Notes: generated by a model from the sequence alone, not told the origin. Numbered from the stretch's first letter, positions 11,651-24,652 are shown. The stretch is DNA of 64,000 nucleotides from Brienomyrus brachyistius (GCF_023856365.1 NC_064537.1:7328324-7392323); one strand, 5' to 3'. Program-made: numbers and translations.

Positions 11651-11992
11651 GTGGTGCAGTGGTTAGCACCTGTTGCCTCACACCTCTGGGACCCGGGTTC
11701 GAGTCTCCGCCTGGGTCACATGTGTGCAGCGTTTGCATGTTCTCCCCATGTCGTTGTGGGGTTTCCCCCGGGTACTCCGGTTTCCCCCCACAGTCCTAAA
11801 AACATGCTGAGGTTAATTGGAGTTACTAAATTGCCCATAAGTGTGCATGTGTGAGTGAATGGTGTGTGAGTGTGCCCTGCGATGGGCTGGCCCCCCATCC
11901 TGGGTTGTTCCCTGCCTCGTGCCTATTGCTTCCAGGATAGGCTCTGGACCCCCCCGCGGCCCAGTAGGATAAGCGGTTTGGAAAATGGATGG
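11651..11992 (+). mobile_element. Full-length-like SINE, GGATGG-tail family, intact target duplication
   Basis: The head GTGGTGCAGTGGTTAGCACC supplies an A-box-like motif, and GGGTTCGAGTCTC is a good B box. The body contains TGCATGTTCTCCCC and CTAAATTGCCCATAAG. The 3' end runs through CAGTAGGATAAGCGG into GGATGG units. A perfect 14-bp direct repeat flanks it. Compared with the copy at 52725-53060 it is nearly colinear with few differences, so both belong to a young subfamily. The tail resembles those of fish RTE-type LINEs, which would supply the replication machinery, but the partner LINE is not in this window. Confidence 0.85.
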
Positions 11993-12006
11993 ATGGTTGT
12001 GGTGAG
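11993..12006. repeat. Target-site duplication, right copy
   Basis: ATGGTTGTGGTGAG, identical to 11637-11650. It overlaps the last bases of the tail by coincidence of the ATGG sequence. Confidence 0.85.
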
Positions 12007-12657
12007 CCTGGAGTCACCGGCTTCCAAGGAGGGGCCCTGGATGGGTAGCCCAGCTATAACCAGTCATTTTCAAAATCAGGACAGTAAAAATGACAGCCCT
12101 CATTTCATATCTGATGCGACCTCTAAACAAACTTCCTCCACATCCTACTTCAAGCAGAGATGTTTTCTCACGGGACACCCATCCTTCATACCCTCCAAAA
12201 AAGGGCAAAAATCCTTTTTAGCAGTCGGTTGAATTGGTGTTACTTCATTTCTCACGCTCTCCAAATCAGCCATTTCATCATCAGATCTGATATTAACAAA
12301 GCTTTCTGAGAATCTCCTCTCCGTGTTAGGTGGTCCTTACTAAATTTAATTGATTCAATGCCGTCTTCTGGACACATTCCCGGATCTTTAAAGCGTGACA
12401 TAACCTCGACGCTATCTATTTTTAACTTTGCTGCGTTGAAGTTTCGGGGCTGAAATCCCCCTTGGCTGAGGAAAGTGGGTTTGCATTTAATCTGTATGAG
12501 CACCACGCACCTTCAGTAATCTGATATCAGATTGCATCGCAGGCTGCATCTATCTGTCCGTCCAACTTTAGCAGGTGATTAACAAGTCAGAAGAGAGTTA
12601 CACAGACTTTGCCAAGAAACACAGCAAACTCAGCTATACATGGTCATACCTGAGCTG
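12007..12657. other. Single-copy sequence, nothing recognised
   Basis: No repeat, gene or RNA motif seen. Confidence 0.5.
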
Positions 12658-12724
12658 GATACACACACTCTCTCTCACACAGACAGACACACACACTCTC
12701 TCTCACACAGACAGACACACACAC
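12658..12724. repeat. Duplicated CACTCTCTCTCACACAGACAG block with CA repeats
   Basis: Two near-identical copies of a compound CA/CT/CAGA microsatellite block. Confidence 0.85.
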
Positions 12725-13989
12725 AATACCCTTGTTCAACTCTATGTACACAGAGCCAGGGGTGGGATTGAAAACCACAACTCTGCTGGTGCGAGGACAG
12801 TGTGCTACCCCCTGTCACAAAAGACCACAACCAGCAATGTCAACTTATGGTTAAAACTCAGATTTTAACCATAAAAATCTATCCTATAATATTCCATCTC
12901 AAACTTATGTGCTCTTGGTCTTTTCTGGGGAAACAGGAACATCGATGCACAAGGAGAGACAACGCACCAAACCTCAGAGACGTTCACATGCACTTTTTAT
13001 TATTCTGATTATTCTCTAGAAAATGTCTTTGCATTGGCTCCATTCTCAAACGTGCCACAGTCCACAGAGGGAGATCTATTCCGTCGCTGCCCCCCTGCAG
13101 GCTCCACGTCGCCTCCCAGGGCTGGAAGGGGTTTATGCGTCTCCAGTAACCGGCTTGCAGGCGCGAGGCTACATATGCCGAGTGGAGTGGAATTTATTGC
13201 CATACCAACCATGTACAGGAATACAGTGCATAGCGTTTGCCCAGGACCACGGTGTGACACAATAGCAGTAATGGGGCGAGATTTTTCACAGGACAGTGTA
13301 AAGACTGGAGGGTTGGACATAAGGAGTTACATACATCGTGTCACACTCGTGTGCTGCAGATCCTTGTGTCCCACATCACTCTCATTTTTGTACTCGCTTA
13401 GGGATTTACTCTGACAAAATTCGAGATTCGACATTACTGCTTTTTTTGCAGGGGGGGTGGGAAGGTGGTTATACAGGCTGGTTTGTCCTTGTCTCTTGTC
13501 TCCTGTAACTGCCGGCCAGATCTAGGGTGTACGATGGCATCCGACAGGCCGGTCTGGGCACTGCCGCTTTGTCTGGAATCTTCCACCCCTCAAATGAAGG
13601 TCGAGGGGGGGGGGGGGGGGGAGGTGGTTAAATAAATAAATAAATAAGTTGACATCTTTCTGACTGAATGGGCTCATTTTTTTCCCGGTGCGTTTCAAAA
13701 ACACACGGGCTCTGTTTTTGGGGTCGAGACAGACGAGGTTCACTTCACTCATTCTGACGGGAGCACATTTCAGACTGGGCAGCACGTTTAAAGCTAAACA
13801 CATGGCACCCGAGAGCCAGACACTAACCCATGTTGCCAACGTAAACATGTACGGAGGAGATGCAGTAAAAATAAAGGTGAAGGAAACATCCCCAACAACA
13901 CGGGGAGGGATGGGTTGACCTTTCTGATAATTATGGCATTATGGTAATGATGACATTCTAAGTGAGTTTTAAATTAAGCGCAGAATGTG
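12725..13989. other. Single-copy sequence with G17 run and (TAAA)n
   Basis: An uninterrupted G17 lies at 13605-13621 and a short AAAT repeat at 13630-13648. Short open frames only (up to 126 codons, no motifs). Confidence 0.5.
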
Positions 13990-14271
13990 TGTGTGTGTGC
14001 GTGTGTGCATTAGGTTTATATTGCATTGTGGGGACCAAATGTTCCCCGCAATGTATTGAAACCTGCTATTTTGACGTTATGGGGACCATTTTTCAGGTCC
14101 CCACAAAGATCTGTGAAAGCCATCAAAACACTAATAATGCCCGAATGCGCTCGTATTTTGCTTGGTTATTTATGCTAAAGTTAGGGCTGGGTGGGGTTAA
14201 GGGCGTCATGTTGGGATCAGAGTTTTCCTCATAGAAATGAATGTAGAGTCCCCACAAAGGTATAATTACAA

Positions 14272-14274
<3 letters not shown>
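13990..14274 (+). mobile_element. GTGGGGACC-type dispersed repeat, copy 1
   Basis: It carries the family landmarks: ATTGTGGGGACCAAATG, TTATGGGGACCATTTTTCAG, GTCCCCACAAAG, AAAGTTAGGGCTGGG and a final GTCCCCACAAAGGTATAATT. Related copies lie at 31970-32290, 33650-33955 and 45730-45960. Each copy is bordered by a CA/GT microsatellite on at least one side. The self-complementary GGGGACC/GGTCCCC motifs suggest a non-autonomous element with internal inverted repeats. I cannot name the family with certainty. Confidence 0.7.

Positions 14275-14309
<35 letters not shown>
14275..14309. repeat. (GT)n microsatellite
   Basis: About 16 uninterrupted TG units directly abutting the GTGGGGACC-type repeat. 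Confidence 0.95.
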
Positions 14310-14312
<3 letters not shown>

Positions 14313-14640
14313 TTTTTGGCCTCTTTTGTCTGGTTGCTGATCTGATTGCAGGAGAGATGGGTCAGCTTACATAACCTCATGGCTTCTTTCCCACTAGCCG
14401 CCTCTCCATTACTCACACCGAGTGCACCGCCCCCTACAGGCGAGCAGGCCTCCCCACGTCCACCTGCTTGCTCTTCCCCTCTGCAAGCGCCTCTCACCCT
14501 CCCCCCCCCCCAACTGGCCAATGTTCTTTATTCTTCTTCCTAGGCCTTGAAGTCGGAAGCACCCCCCCCCCCCCTCCTCGTCGAAATCTTGATTTTTCAG
14601 GACACCTCACACCATCCAAGCCGTGGTCTGTCTTCTTTTT
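14310..14640. other. Spacer with C11 and C13 runs
   Basis: Pyrimidine-rich sequence with C-runs near 14500 and at 14562-14574. Nothing else is recognised. Confidence 0.6.
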
Positions 14641-15408
14641 ATGTGTGAGCGTATGTGAGCGTGTGCGACTGTACGTGAGGGTGTGTGAGGGTGTGTGTGG
14701 GTGTGTGAGGGTGTGTGAGGGTGTGTGAGGGTGTGTGAGCGCGTGTGTGTGGGTGTGTGAGGGTGTGTGAGGGTGTGTGAGCGCGTGTGTGTGGGTGTGT
14801 GAGGGTGTGTGAGCGCGTGTGTGTGGGTGTGTGAGGGTGTGTGAGAGTGTGTGTGGGTGTGTGAGGGTGTGTGAGGGTGTGTGAGGGCGTGTGTGTGGGT
14901 GTGTGAGGGTGTGTGAGGGTGTGTGAGCGCGTGTGTGTGGGTGTGTGAGGGTGTGTGTGGGTGTGTGAGGGTGTGTGTGGGTGTGTGAGGGTGTGTGAGG
15001 GTGTGTGTGGGTGTGTGAGGGTGTGTGAGGGTGTGTGTGGGTGTGTGAGGGTGTGTGAGGGTGTGTGAGCGCGTGTGTGTGGGTGTGTGAGGATGTGTGA
15101 GGGTGTGTGAGCGCGTGTGTGTGGGTGTGTGAGGGTGTGTGTGGGTGTGTGAGGGTGTGTGAGGGTGTGTGTGAGGGTGTGTGAGGGTGTGTGTGGGTGT
15201 GTGAGGGTGTGTGAGGGTGTGTGTGGGTGTGTGAGGGTGTGTGTGGGTGTGTGAGGGTGTGTGTGGGTGTGTGAGGGTGTGTGAGGGTGTGTGTGGGTGT
15301 GTGAGGGTGTGTGTGGGTGTGTGAGGGTGTGTGTGGGTGTGTGAGGGTGTGTGAGGGTGTGTGTGGGTGTGTGAGGGTGTGTGAGGGTGTGTGAGGGCGT
15401 GTGTGTCT
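14641..15408. repeat. GTGTGTGAGG minisatellite array, G-quadruplex-prone
   Basis: About 770 bp of 10-bp GTGTGTGAGG and GTGTGTGTGG units, punctuated by a longer GTGAGCGCGTGTGTGTGG variant that recurs in the first half. The plus strand repeatedly shows GGG-N7-GGG spacing. The 310-codon minus-strand frame (HTPSHTLTHPHTP cycles) is a repeat artefact. Confidence 0.95.
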
Positions 15409-17196
15409 ACGCGGGCTGGGAAACATCAGAAACCCCAGTTACTGATACAGCAATGCCAGGCTCCGGCAGAGCGCCATTGTTCTAAACATAATGGAAGGCA
15501 GCCTTTGACTTTAACTGTGTATAAACAGCGTAAGCGGCTCCTGTCCCCACTGCCTCGCATATTCTATGATTTAATTCTTTTTTTGTTTTTTTTTTCTGTT
15601 GTGCGCGTCTTCTAGGGAACCCAAGGCAGTGCTAATTAAGGCAGCCTCGCAGGTTTATTAGGCAGTCCTGCTGAAGAGATTTACACTTCAAAGAACAGAG
15701 GCAGAGAGAGAGAGAGGAGCAGGAATGAGACAGAAAGAGAACAGGAGGGGGGCCGAGAGATGAGGAGAGAGGGGAGGGAGAAGCAGTGTGGGGGAGAGGA
15801 GAAGCGGAAAAAGAACCAAGGAAGCAGAAGGAGAGCAGCGGCCGTGGGCCCCGCCATCCGTTAAAGGTAGCTAGGCAGGTGGGGGGGGCACTCAGGTGCA
15901 CCAGCTGGTGTACAGGCGACGGGAACTCGGTTACCATGGCACTGGCCAGCATCTCGGTGAGATATGCTCAACCACCGTAATAAGAACGTAAAGACCCGGA
16001 AGGGAGCCTGCTGTTGTACCCTTGAAATCTCGCAGGGCTATAGAAATGGACATAAAGCCGTCAATGTGAGTAAAGGATCTGGACCGGTGAGCATGGCCCT
16101 AGATATAAATCCACTTAACGGCAAAGTAGCGTAACATGAGGCAAGATCAAAATAAATGGATTCTCCAACACTCGGATCAATCCCCGCAACAGGGAAAGCT
16201 CTGGAAACAGGTGGTGACCATGGTCTCTAATCAGCAAGCCACAACGAGAGAATCCCTTTGTGGGCGGGATTACGGTGCCCCGTCTGTCACTGACCGGTTT
16301 ATAACGGTGTCAATCACTGACGATTGACAGTTTACAATAATCCTTCCTGCAGTGGCCTCGCTTCCTTCAGCACCAACAGAAGTTCAAGGTGAGAGGAGAG
16401 AGCGTCAGTCTCAAAGGCGTCATACAGATGTCAGGCACAAGGCTTAGCGAGGCTGCGTGAGGGAGGGGAGGCTCCCCCGCGGTGGTCAGAGCGGAGCAGA
16501 ACCGCACACACACTTCTGAAACCCCTTTGAGCTGCACTAATCCAACGGCAAAAACCTAACCGCTTTTTCCAGAAATATCCAGGACAGACAGACAAAAGGC
16601 CGCAGTTATTTTCAACAGAAGATTGAGCCCTTTCCAAACAGGCAACAGGGGTGGGACAGATTAGCGTCTTACTGACACAATTAACATGACGTAATGCGAT
16701 TCACGTGTGTTAAGTTAAAGCCTTTTTTTAAAATACAGTGCCTATTTGTATTCTGAAACAGTCACATACAGAAATGCCATGTCAATTTGGTCATGCTTTC
16801 TAAATCGGTCTATTAAAGATGAGTTTCAAACCAATAAAACAGTGAGCGTTCGAGGTAGTTTTAGAAGCGTCTGCCTTTGCGTCGTTTTAAATCGATCACA
16901 GATCGAGCGACTGATGTGCAGGGCTTCGGAAGACGTGGACCCTGCTGAACGTCAGCTTCTGTCCTTCTGATCCAAGCGCTCCTCTCTGCCTGATTTCCCA
17001 TGTCACATGACGGAGCTCCCAAACGCCTCACTTGGGGAGGTGCAACGGAGCAGATGGTCAACGTGGGAAATACGGAGTAAGAGGAGGGAGCCGAAGCATA
17101 TGGCTGGTTAGTTTTTTCCCCCAGTTCCCCCCATTTTTAAAGAATTGTTCTCCATGTTCAGGGTCTTGCTGATCTTTCGGTCAGGCTTCCCAGAAA

Positions 17197-17200
<4 letters not shown>
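15409..17200. other. Single-copy sequence, purine-rich in part
   Basis: Bases 15690-15840 are rich in GAGA and AGGA. A T-rich stretch lies near 15570-15600. No gene, RNA or transposon motif is recognised. Confidence 0.5.

Positions 17201-17230
<30 letters not shown>
17201..17230. repeat. (CT)n microsatellite
   Basis: About 14 CT units. The Ser-Leu run in the frame across it is an artefact. Confidence 0.95.
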
Positions 17231-17232
<2 letters not shown>

Positions 17233-19375
17233 TCCATCCATATATGGCTCCTTCTCCTGCCTTCCCACCCCTCCATCCTTATATCACCCCTGGTCAGCCT
17301 CCGTTTTATTTAACATTTTATGCTTTAGCCCCGCCCCCCAACCTTCTGGTACCCCCCCCCACCTCCCCCGCCCACTGTCGCTGCCTAGAGGAGCAGCTGT
17401 CTATGCGTTTTCCACACTCCCTTCACCCGCGGCTTTCCTCGTCGACGTCACAAGGGCAGCGGCGGGCGCCGGCATCCTGCGGCGAATCCATTTCCGGCGA
17501 GCGCCTGGCGGTCAGCCTGTCGAGGGGTCGAAGGTCACCCTGGACGGGGTCAAACTGCACCCCGCCCACGTTACGTTTGCCACCGGCTCGCCCCTAACCC
17601 TACCGGCCGCCCGTGTCGCCTGGAGGCCCGTCCCACTGGTGGCTGCGAGCCCAGCATCCACGCATCCTGCACACGTGACCGTGGACACGGCTGTGACTGT
17701 GACACACGGCTGTCCCCCACCCCTGATACACCTCACTCATCTTCACAAGACACTCTGCAAGCACGGCGCAGCAGCGTGCGTACTCTGCGTCTGATCCACA
17801 GACAGAAAGGGCCCCCACTTCGTATAGGCGCTAATTAGACACAGGTTCCCATATGGGCGCCTGCCCTCCCCCATAAACATTTTATTTCTGCTCTCATTCT
17901 CTTCCACCTGACCAGGGACCTCCAGTTAGTAGACCCCCTAATTCAGTGCGGAGGCTCATCAATACACCAGTGCCTGGGGGGTCGGGGGGGTGTGGACAGG
18001 AAACAACAAGAAGCACATAAACAAACATTCGCACATAAATACACCCACGCCCCCCCCCCTGCACACTCGGATACACGCAGGCATGCACGGCTATATTTCT
18101 GCATAGCTGACATTTAAATCGCATGAATCATTGATCGCTGAGTGCGAATGTTGTTGTTTTTTTCAAAAGCTGAGGCCGGAGCGCGGCGGCTATTCAACTC
18201 CGTAACAACTTGGTCTAATTTAAGCCCAGGATCGCGGACACGGGTCCACAAGGTGCTGTTGCCTGGAAACAAAACACCAATGAAGCATAATGGCTCAGTA
18301 AAAATAATTGTTGTTTTTGACCCGACGTGAAGGGATATTGAGATCGGGCAGGGAGGCGGACCAGAACTGAAGATGTGATAGGACCCAAGGATGATGGGGT
18401 GGGGGTGAAGGGGTAAGAATGGGATAGGACAAGAAAGCAGTAGATTGAATTTTGGAGGAGGGGGTTCAGGGGGGGGGGGGGGGGCGGAGCAAACACAGTG
18501 TAGCAGCTGAGCTTTATGTGCAATCGCCATGGCGAATTCTGACACGCCTTTTTGACCAATTGCTACCACGGAGATGGACGTTAAACATAACGCCTTTTTT
18601 TCCCCAATCAGAACATTTTACCACGGACACAGACGAACCGCTGACGATTATGTTGGCGATCCCTGGGCACGCGGGGCGCGTGACGCACTCATACCGCAGG
18701 CGGAGCGTGGCCGGGATGGACACACTCACGCACGCTGCTTTGATCATACTCCACCGGCTCTTTTTGATCCCTCAACTGACTAGACAACTGACTGCGGTGC
18801 ATCGCCTGCACGCTGTGCACAGAGGGTTTCTGACGCACGCTCAAGCCACCATGCCAATCAAGGGATGCCAGCCGACTTCACTGGGCCGGCGACGAGGAAA
18901 CGTTACTCTGAGAGACAGAGCGAGGTGTGGGAGCATAAATAATAATTACAGTTTAATTGTAATTTCAATTCACCGCAACTGAGAACTACATGAGCACTTA
19001 TGGAGGACAGATGGATGGGAGATATTTAAACTGTAACAGGTTTAATATTGCTTGTGATAAATTCCTGTCCGTGCCCATATGAAATTAACCTATTCAGTCT
19101 ATCATTTCAGCTAAGTTTAAGATAGGTTCGGGGTTTAAGTGACAAAGAGCCTTCAAGAGCCGGTGACACACAGCATTGATATTTTTTGGGTTGTTCTTGT
19201 AAGTGTGGAGTCATGATTTTTTTTTTTGCCCAACTGTGTCGAATTCTAATCAGGCAGCGTTGGAGCAGCCCAAGCTGGGCCCTTGGTGGGACCCTCTTAC
19301 TGACTCATGCACTCAGAGTCCGTCGATTTCACGCTGAGCGCTTACAGCGTTCGGTGTTTGGCAGCGGAGGTCAGA
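17231..19375. other. Single-copy sequence with a G16 run
   Basis: A G16 run lies at 18469-18484. CpG density rises mildly at 17400-17600 and 18640-18720. Open frames up to 176 codons on both strands show no recognisable domain or exon structure. Confidence 0.5.
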
Positions 19376-19690
19376 GGTGTGTAAATTTGATTCCATCCTT
19401 TCATACACCTTGGCACAGGGTCACCAAATGCCTGAAGCCAATGCCAGGGACAGTAGGTACAAGGCAGGGGACACCCAAAACTGGACTGCAGTGCACAAAC
19501 AATCACAGGGCACAAAAACTAGGAGCATCCTGAACAAGCCAATTTGCCTATCCGACATATCATGGTGGAAACTCACTTGGCATGGCGGAAAATACCGCAT
19601 GCTAACCCCACAGATGCGACTGAAGCAGGGTTCGAACCCTCAGCCTGGGGGGGGCTGACAATACTGCCCACTGTCACCATGCCACCCACT
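19376..19690 (-). mobile_element. Old SINE copy, minus strand
   Basis: Read on the minus strand, the right end gives an A-box-like TGGCATGGTGACAGTGGGCA, then a clear B box GGTTCGAACCC (plus-strand GGGTTCGAACCC at 19629-19640). Body remnants follow toward 19400. The distal tail is not recognisable. Confidence 0.6.
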
Positions 19691-22600
19691 CAGTGGCACG
19701 CATACTCATAATGCACCTCTCTAAAGACAGGGACAGTACGTGGAATGCAAGCTACCGCTCCTGGTTAGTCACCCGGCCAGAAGAGTTCAGAAAGGAGGAA
19801 CTGGTGGTGAGTCAGCCTGGGAAGGAGCCTCGTGTCGTTCCAGAGCACGCCCCCGCACAGCACGCTGGGTAAATTAGCGCTGAGCGAGCCAGACTGAGCT
19901 CACGACTTACAGAGAGGCCGGAGACAACTGGTGAGCAGGGTGCCCGAGTCTCCCAGCTGCGAAAAGGAACAAACCAGACTTCCTGGGACCCCCACGGCTC
20001 CAGGGCTCCTCATGGGTTGGACAGAGCACTTTACCGCCGCTGTAGCTGCACCAGGCTCCCTGCATCACGGGGGTGTGGCAGCTTCTTCCTACAGCACCTG
20101 TGAAAGTGTGACATATGTTCCTGTGGTCTCTGCCGCAGAAAGGGGGAGCCACGTGACCCCCGCTACAGGGCGGCCCACTCCGCATTAGGGCAGTATATAT
20201 TGTTTTCCTTTTATCCTGTATTGTTGGCAGGATGCCCAGCAGGGAGGAACGCGATGCACATGCTGGCGCACAAATGGGCCAAGAGGGGGCAGCAGAGAGC
20301 TGGCGGCTGTACTGGGATACGGTGGACGTGGGTGGCTACGGCCATCTTCGGGCCGGGAGCCGGATAACCTGGCAGCACCTCACTCTCGTTATTGGTCCCA
20401 TTATGGGAGCAACGTGAGCATTTCTATTAGCCGGAAAACGGTACGTGAAAGAAACAGCGAGCGGGAAATGCAGCACCCCCTGCAGGAAGGAGGACCTGCG
20501 AGAGGCCACAGGCCAATGCATCCTGCCCGGTCAGCCCTGGGAGGAGGGGGGCTCTACTTATCCTGGCAGCGATGTCAGAAGATTGCGTCAGTTCAAGAGG
20601 GAACAAGGGTTCTTTGAACACAAATGTATATTAGTGCTGAAGTGAGCCCCCTTCCTGCTCCCCCGGCCTTCGTCTCCTTTAATCAGCACCTCTGTTCCTC
20701 AAATGCCCATTCTCCCCACCACAAAAGGCTTATCAGTTAGATACATGAAGTCACCTCTTAAGTGCGATAAAGTGCCAATTTGATCAGCCACTCCCTCCCC
20801 GGTTGTCGGTGAGGAGGGGTCACGCTCCGCGGCACCGATACAGCGCCGAGTTCCGCTCGCACCCGAGGCCGTGAGACAGAGCAGCCAGGCGGGGCGGAGG
20901 GAACGGGGTGTAAAGCTATGGTTCTGAGCTCCAAGAGATGCGGCATCCACTGTGTTTATGATGTGGGGGGGGGGATGTTAAGTGGGTCGGGCTGCCACGT
21001 AAACAGGTGCTGCCCTGGTCGGCCATTAGACAAGCGTCTGCCGCCCGTGTGACCCACGATTGAGCCACGAGTCACCCTCTCAGCTCCAGAGCTAATGAAA
21101 GCAATCAATCTGAGTGGGCTGGGGGGGGGGGGCTCACAGAGGCGCTGTCATATGCACACCATCGGCCACTCAGCAACACCCACGCCGGAACTTCCGGAAA
21201 AGCCCCTGTGAAAACTGAGTAGAGTCCCCAGACCGTGGATTTAGAGGCTGAACACTGACACGTCATGCCCGGTGCACCCAGGGCTGAATCCCAGCTCCCA
21301 TAATGCACCACACGCCGCCCCACAGTATAAAAGGGACCTGCTCTATGTCACCAGCTGCCCCCACTGGAGCCTCCGGGTCCCTGAGCACTGGGCCTCGGCA
21401 GTCACCACTGCGCAGCCACAGCCCACCCTTCGCGCCACACTGCACGCTGCTTACAGGTCTCAGGGCCCTGCTGACAGGCAGCCCCACCCCACTGCCTGTG
21501 GCACCCACCCTCCTCCCCACCCTCCTCCCCTGACAAGCTGGCATGCCGTGACAGAGGCTGATGATGCGCACTCTGCCTCATCCTCAGTCCCTCTTCATCA
21601 CCACTCTGTCCTGCTGACCCCCCCCCACTTCCCCCACCACCCTGCTTCCTGGGGCCTTGTAACCAATCTATGCCCCGCTCCCCTTTTTATCCATTTATCA
21701 CTAACCGATTTCTCATTTTCTTTGCCCCCTCCCTTTTATCTCCTCTGCCTCTCCCTCCCTCGCTCTCCCTGCCACCACCCCTCCCCCTACCATTAAGTGT
21801 TGCCCGTGTTCAACCATGCCCCCCCGTCCATACCCGCAAGCCCCTCTGAGTCTCTGAGATGGAAAATGGCTGCTAAATAACGGCGACTGAGTCAGTGGCG
21901 GTGGCTGCAGGCAAAGTTGCGGGGGCCGCAGGGAAACTCGCGGGCGCCCCGGCATCTCGCCATGGCCCCCCTCGTCAGCCCACCTCGCTCTACTGCGCCG
22001 TGGGTGCTGGCAGCAGCCTCCCTCTGCCACACACCAGAACCTGGACCCGCCGCATGCTTCTCTCCCGGCATTCAGAGGCATCCCGCTCCTGCTTCCCGTA
22101 ATCGGCAAACGGAAGGTCACTATGCACCCGGACGCCCGACGTGGGCTGGTTCTCTCAACCTCTCTCAACCCAGCAATGAATCAAGCATCTTCTCCAGCCC
22201 TTACTAACTGGCTCCTGATCATCTGCATGAGGAATGCAGAGAAACTTTCAGCAGGCCAACCTGACCATCTGGAGAGGACCGCGTTCCTGACATATGTGAG
22301 CGGTGACTCAGTATGACAAGGTGATGCTGGCTCCAGTTTGGGCCCCCAGCTGAGGGGCCGGAGGCCACAGCACTTAGCAAAGCCATTAAATGAGCACCCC
22401 CCCCTCACCAGGGTGACAGCGATCAGCTGACGAGAGTGGCAGGCAGAGCGACGCAGTGCCTGGAGGGGTATAGATGTTCACCACGACCGGGAAAGCTGAC
22501 CCCTGGCGAGCCGAGCCAGAAGGGAACGTGGGCTATTGACCCGAGCAGGGTGACTTGCCAGCATTGACCTTCAGTCTGGGGCACCACAACTGGGCCTGAG

Positions 22601-23343
22601 GGTGGGAGCAGGAAGCTGTCGCAAAACCTTCTAATGGCATCCAGGGCTCCTCTGCGTGCCTCATGCAATTAGACAGTCAATTAAGGCGGACCCCAGGGGA
22701 CCGGTACTCCTTAGAATAATGAACAATATTAGGACACTTCCCCAAGTCTCCCACTGACCTTCCAGCAAGTTATGGTCCTGGTCCACAGCCGGAATAAAGA
22801 CGTCCTTCTACTATTGTGACCGGCCCCTGCACTGTGGCGGAGGAGATGTGCAGGGGGGCCTGATCCGAACACCCTAGCAGGACCACTAGCGGCCGCTACT
22901 GAGCGGTTGTGTCCTGGAGGTATCTCCAGAGCCTCAGTCTTATCGAGGAGCGACAGCAATGTTCCTTCACTGGCTGATGCTAGTCGGGAGGGTGATATCG
23001 TCACTGGGGATCTGGGCCCCCTGACAAGCAGATTAGATAACTTCCGGGACGTGGGAAGCGCCGGTACAGGCTACGCCGCCGAGGGGAGGGAGCGCCAGCC
23101 GATTCACAGAACTCGACCCCCCCCAAAGCACAGACCCAGGGAACTCCCCAGAGTGTGAAGAGCGTGCTCTCAGCCTCGGAAAACAGGAGTAACACGCACA
23201 CCACCTTATCGGATCACGCACACCACCTTATTTCTCCAGGTGGCATAACGCAACGCGGACAGCTGATGGTTTTATAGCCTTCGGCGAGAAAAAAGCCAAA
23301 TTCCCTATTCGATAAGTCTGCCCAGTGCAAAATAAATTTAATA
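19691..23343. other. Single-copy, GC-moderate sequence
   Basis: Short G-runs occur near 20966 and 21121. A TATA-like GTATAAAAGGG at 21324-21334 lies in a C-rich stretch, but no start signal or coding exon supports a promoter. Bases 21640-21800 are pyrimidine-rich. A 19-bp duplication (ATCACGCACACCACCTTAT) lies at about 23213-23232. No gene is called. Confidence 0.5.
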
Positions 23344-23600
23344 AAAATTTTCATGCATCTCCGATAACTGCTCACCCAGTCAGAGAGGAGTCTGGAGCCT
23401 GGCTTACAATTCACAGGGCACAAGGTGAGAGGCACCTTGGATGGGATGCCTGTCTGACGTAGGCATGAACAAGCACACATACACAACCATACCCGACGGG
23501 CAAAGACACCAATTCTCCTAAATTAGGAGAGACCCCCAGAAATGGTAGAAGCTTCAGACACACAAACATAGCCATCTTGGGACTGAAACCCCCAACAATG
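23344..23600 (-). mobile_element. Very old SINE-like copy, minus strand
   Basis: Weak colinearity with the reverse complement of the GGATGG-tail family: CCCAGTCAGAGAGGAGTCTGGAGCC, then a TTCACAGGGCACAAGG stretch, AATTCTCCTAAATTAGG and a head-like GGGACTGAAACCCCC. Individual motifs are degraded. Confidence 0.4.
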
Positions 23601-24287
23601 AAGGCGCCTTAAACGATGTCACCGTACTGAGGAATTCGGCAGGGATTTATGCCGTACAAAGCGCCACTTAGCCAGGCCCGCATGCTCCTTGCAGTTCTTC
23701 GCTCCGGTTGCACCAAGCCCACGTGCTCCTGGCGGTTCTCCGGTCTGGTTCCCTCATTAGAGCCAGAACACCTGTGATGCTAAGAAGCAGGTTCCTCGCT
23801 GCAGCGCTCCTCTGCATCCCCACGCTTTCACGATCTCATTCGAAAGCAGTGCTTTGTCCCGAATCCTTCAGAAATGGCAATCATCTCCTGGGGCCTCCTG
23901 AAGCTTGTCGTGATGAATGCGACCCAAAAAGTCAGAGAGATGAGCCAGAGGAATGGGAAAAGCTAGCAGCTCCCCTAACCCTGCCACTTAGCCCACTCTC
24001 CATCAATAGGCGATCGGCGACTTTCCTTGTAAATCGGTACATTACACGCAGTGGCCCTGGCAGGAAGGGTCCTGAGGGTGCTATTGCATCTCATGTTGTC
24101 TATTTCATCAAACAAAAACAGCAGCACCCCAAGGAAACTTTATGATCATTTCCCCAAAAACACTACAGCGTTTAGCTGTTGATAGGTAATGATGATAGAA
24201 AAGAACTTCAGCAAAGTTTATTGGAAATTCTAACTGACAGCACCCAGAACTCAATGCTTACATGCTGTTCTTTTTACATCATAGTGC
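23601..24287. other. Single-copy sequence, nothing recognised
   Basis: The 145-codon frame starting at 23708 has no recognisable motif and no exon signals. Confidence 0.5.
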
Positions 24288-24610
24288 GCGCACACACACA
24301 CACACAGACACACACACACACACATACACAGACACACATACAGACACACATACACATACACAGACACACACACACACAGACATACACAGACACACACAGA
24401 CACACACACACACACAGACACACACATACACACAGACACACACACAGACACACACATAGACACACACACAAACACACACACAGACACACACATACACAGA
24501 CACACACACAGACACACACATACACACAGACACACACACAAACACACACACAGACACACACATAAACACACACACAAACACACACACAGACACACACATA
24601 CACACACACA

Positions 24611-24647
<37 letters not shown>

Positions 24648-24652
24648 GCACA
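24288..24652. repeat. Compound CA-rich array (CACA/CAGA/CATA)
   Basis: About 365 bp of CA dinucleotides punctuated by CAGACA and CATACA, with blocks of 20-30 bp repeated in order. The open frames on both strands (His-Thr-Gln or Val-Cys polymers) are artefacts. Confidence 0.95.

Noticed and set aside
14494..15426. 310-codon minus-strand frame (His-Thr-Pro-Ser cycles)
   Set aside because: Pure by-product of the GTGTGTGAGG array.
18452..18982. 176-codon plus-strand frame
   Set aside because: No domain, no repeat of codon-like composition, spans a G16 run; not supported as a gene.
21300..21345. TATA-box promoter (GTATAAAAGGG)
   Set aside because: Isolated motif with no exon, CpG island or other promoter evidence.
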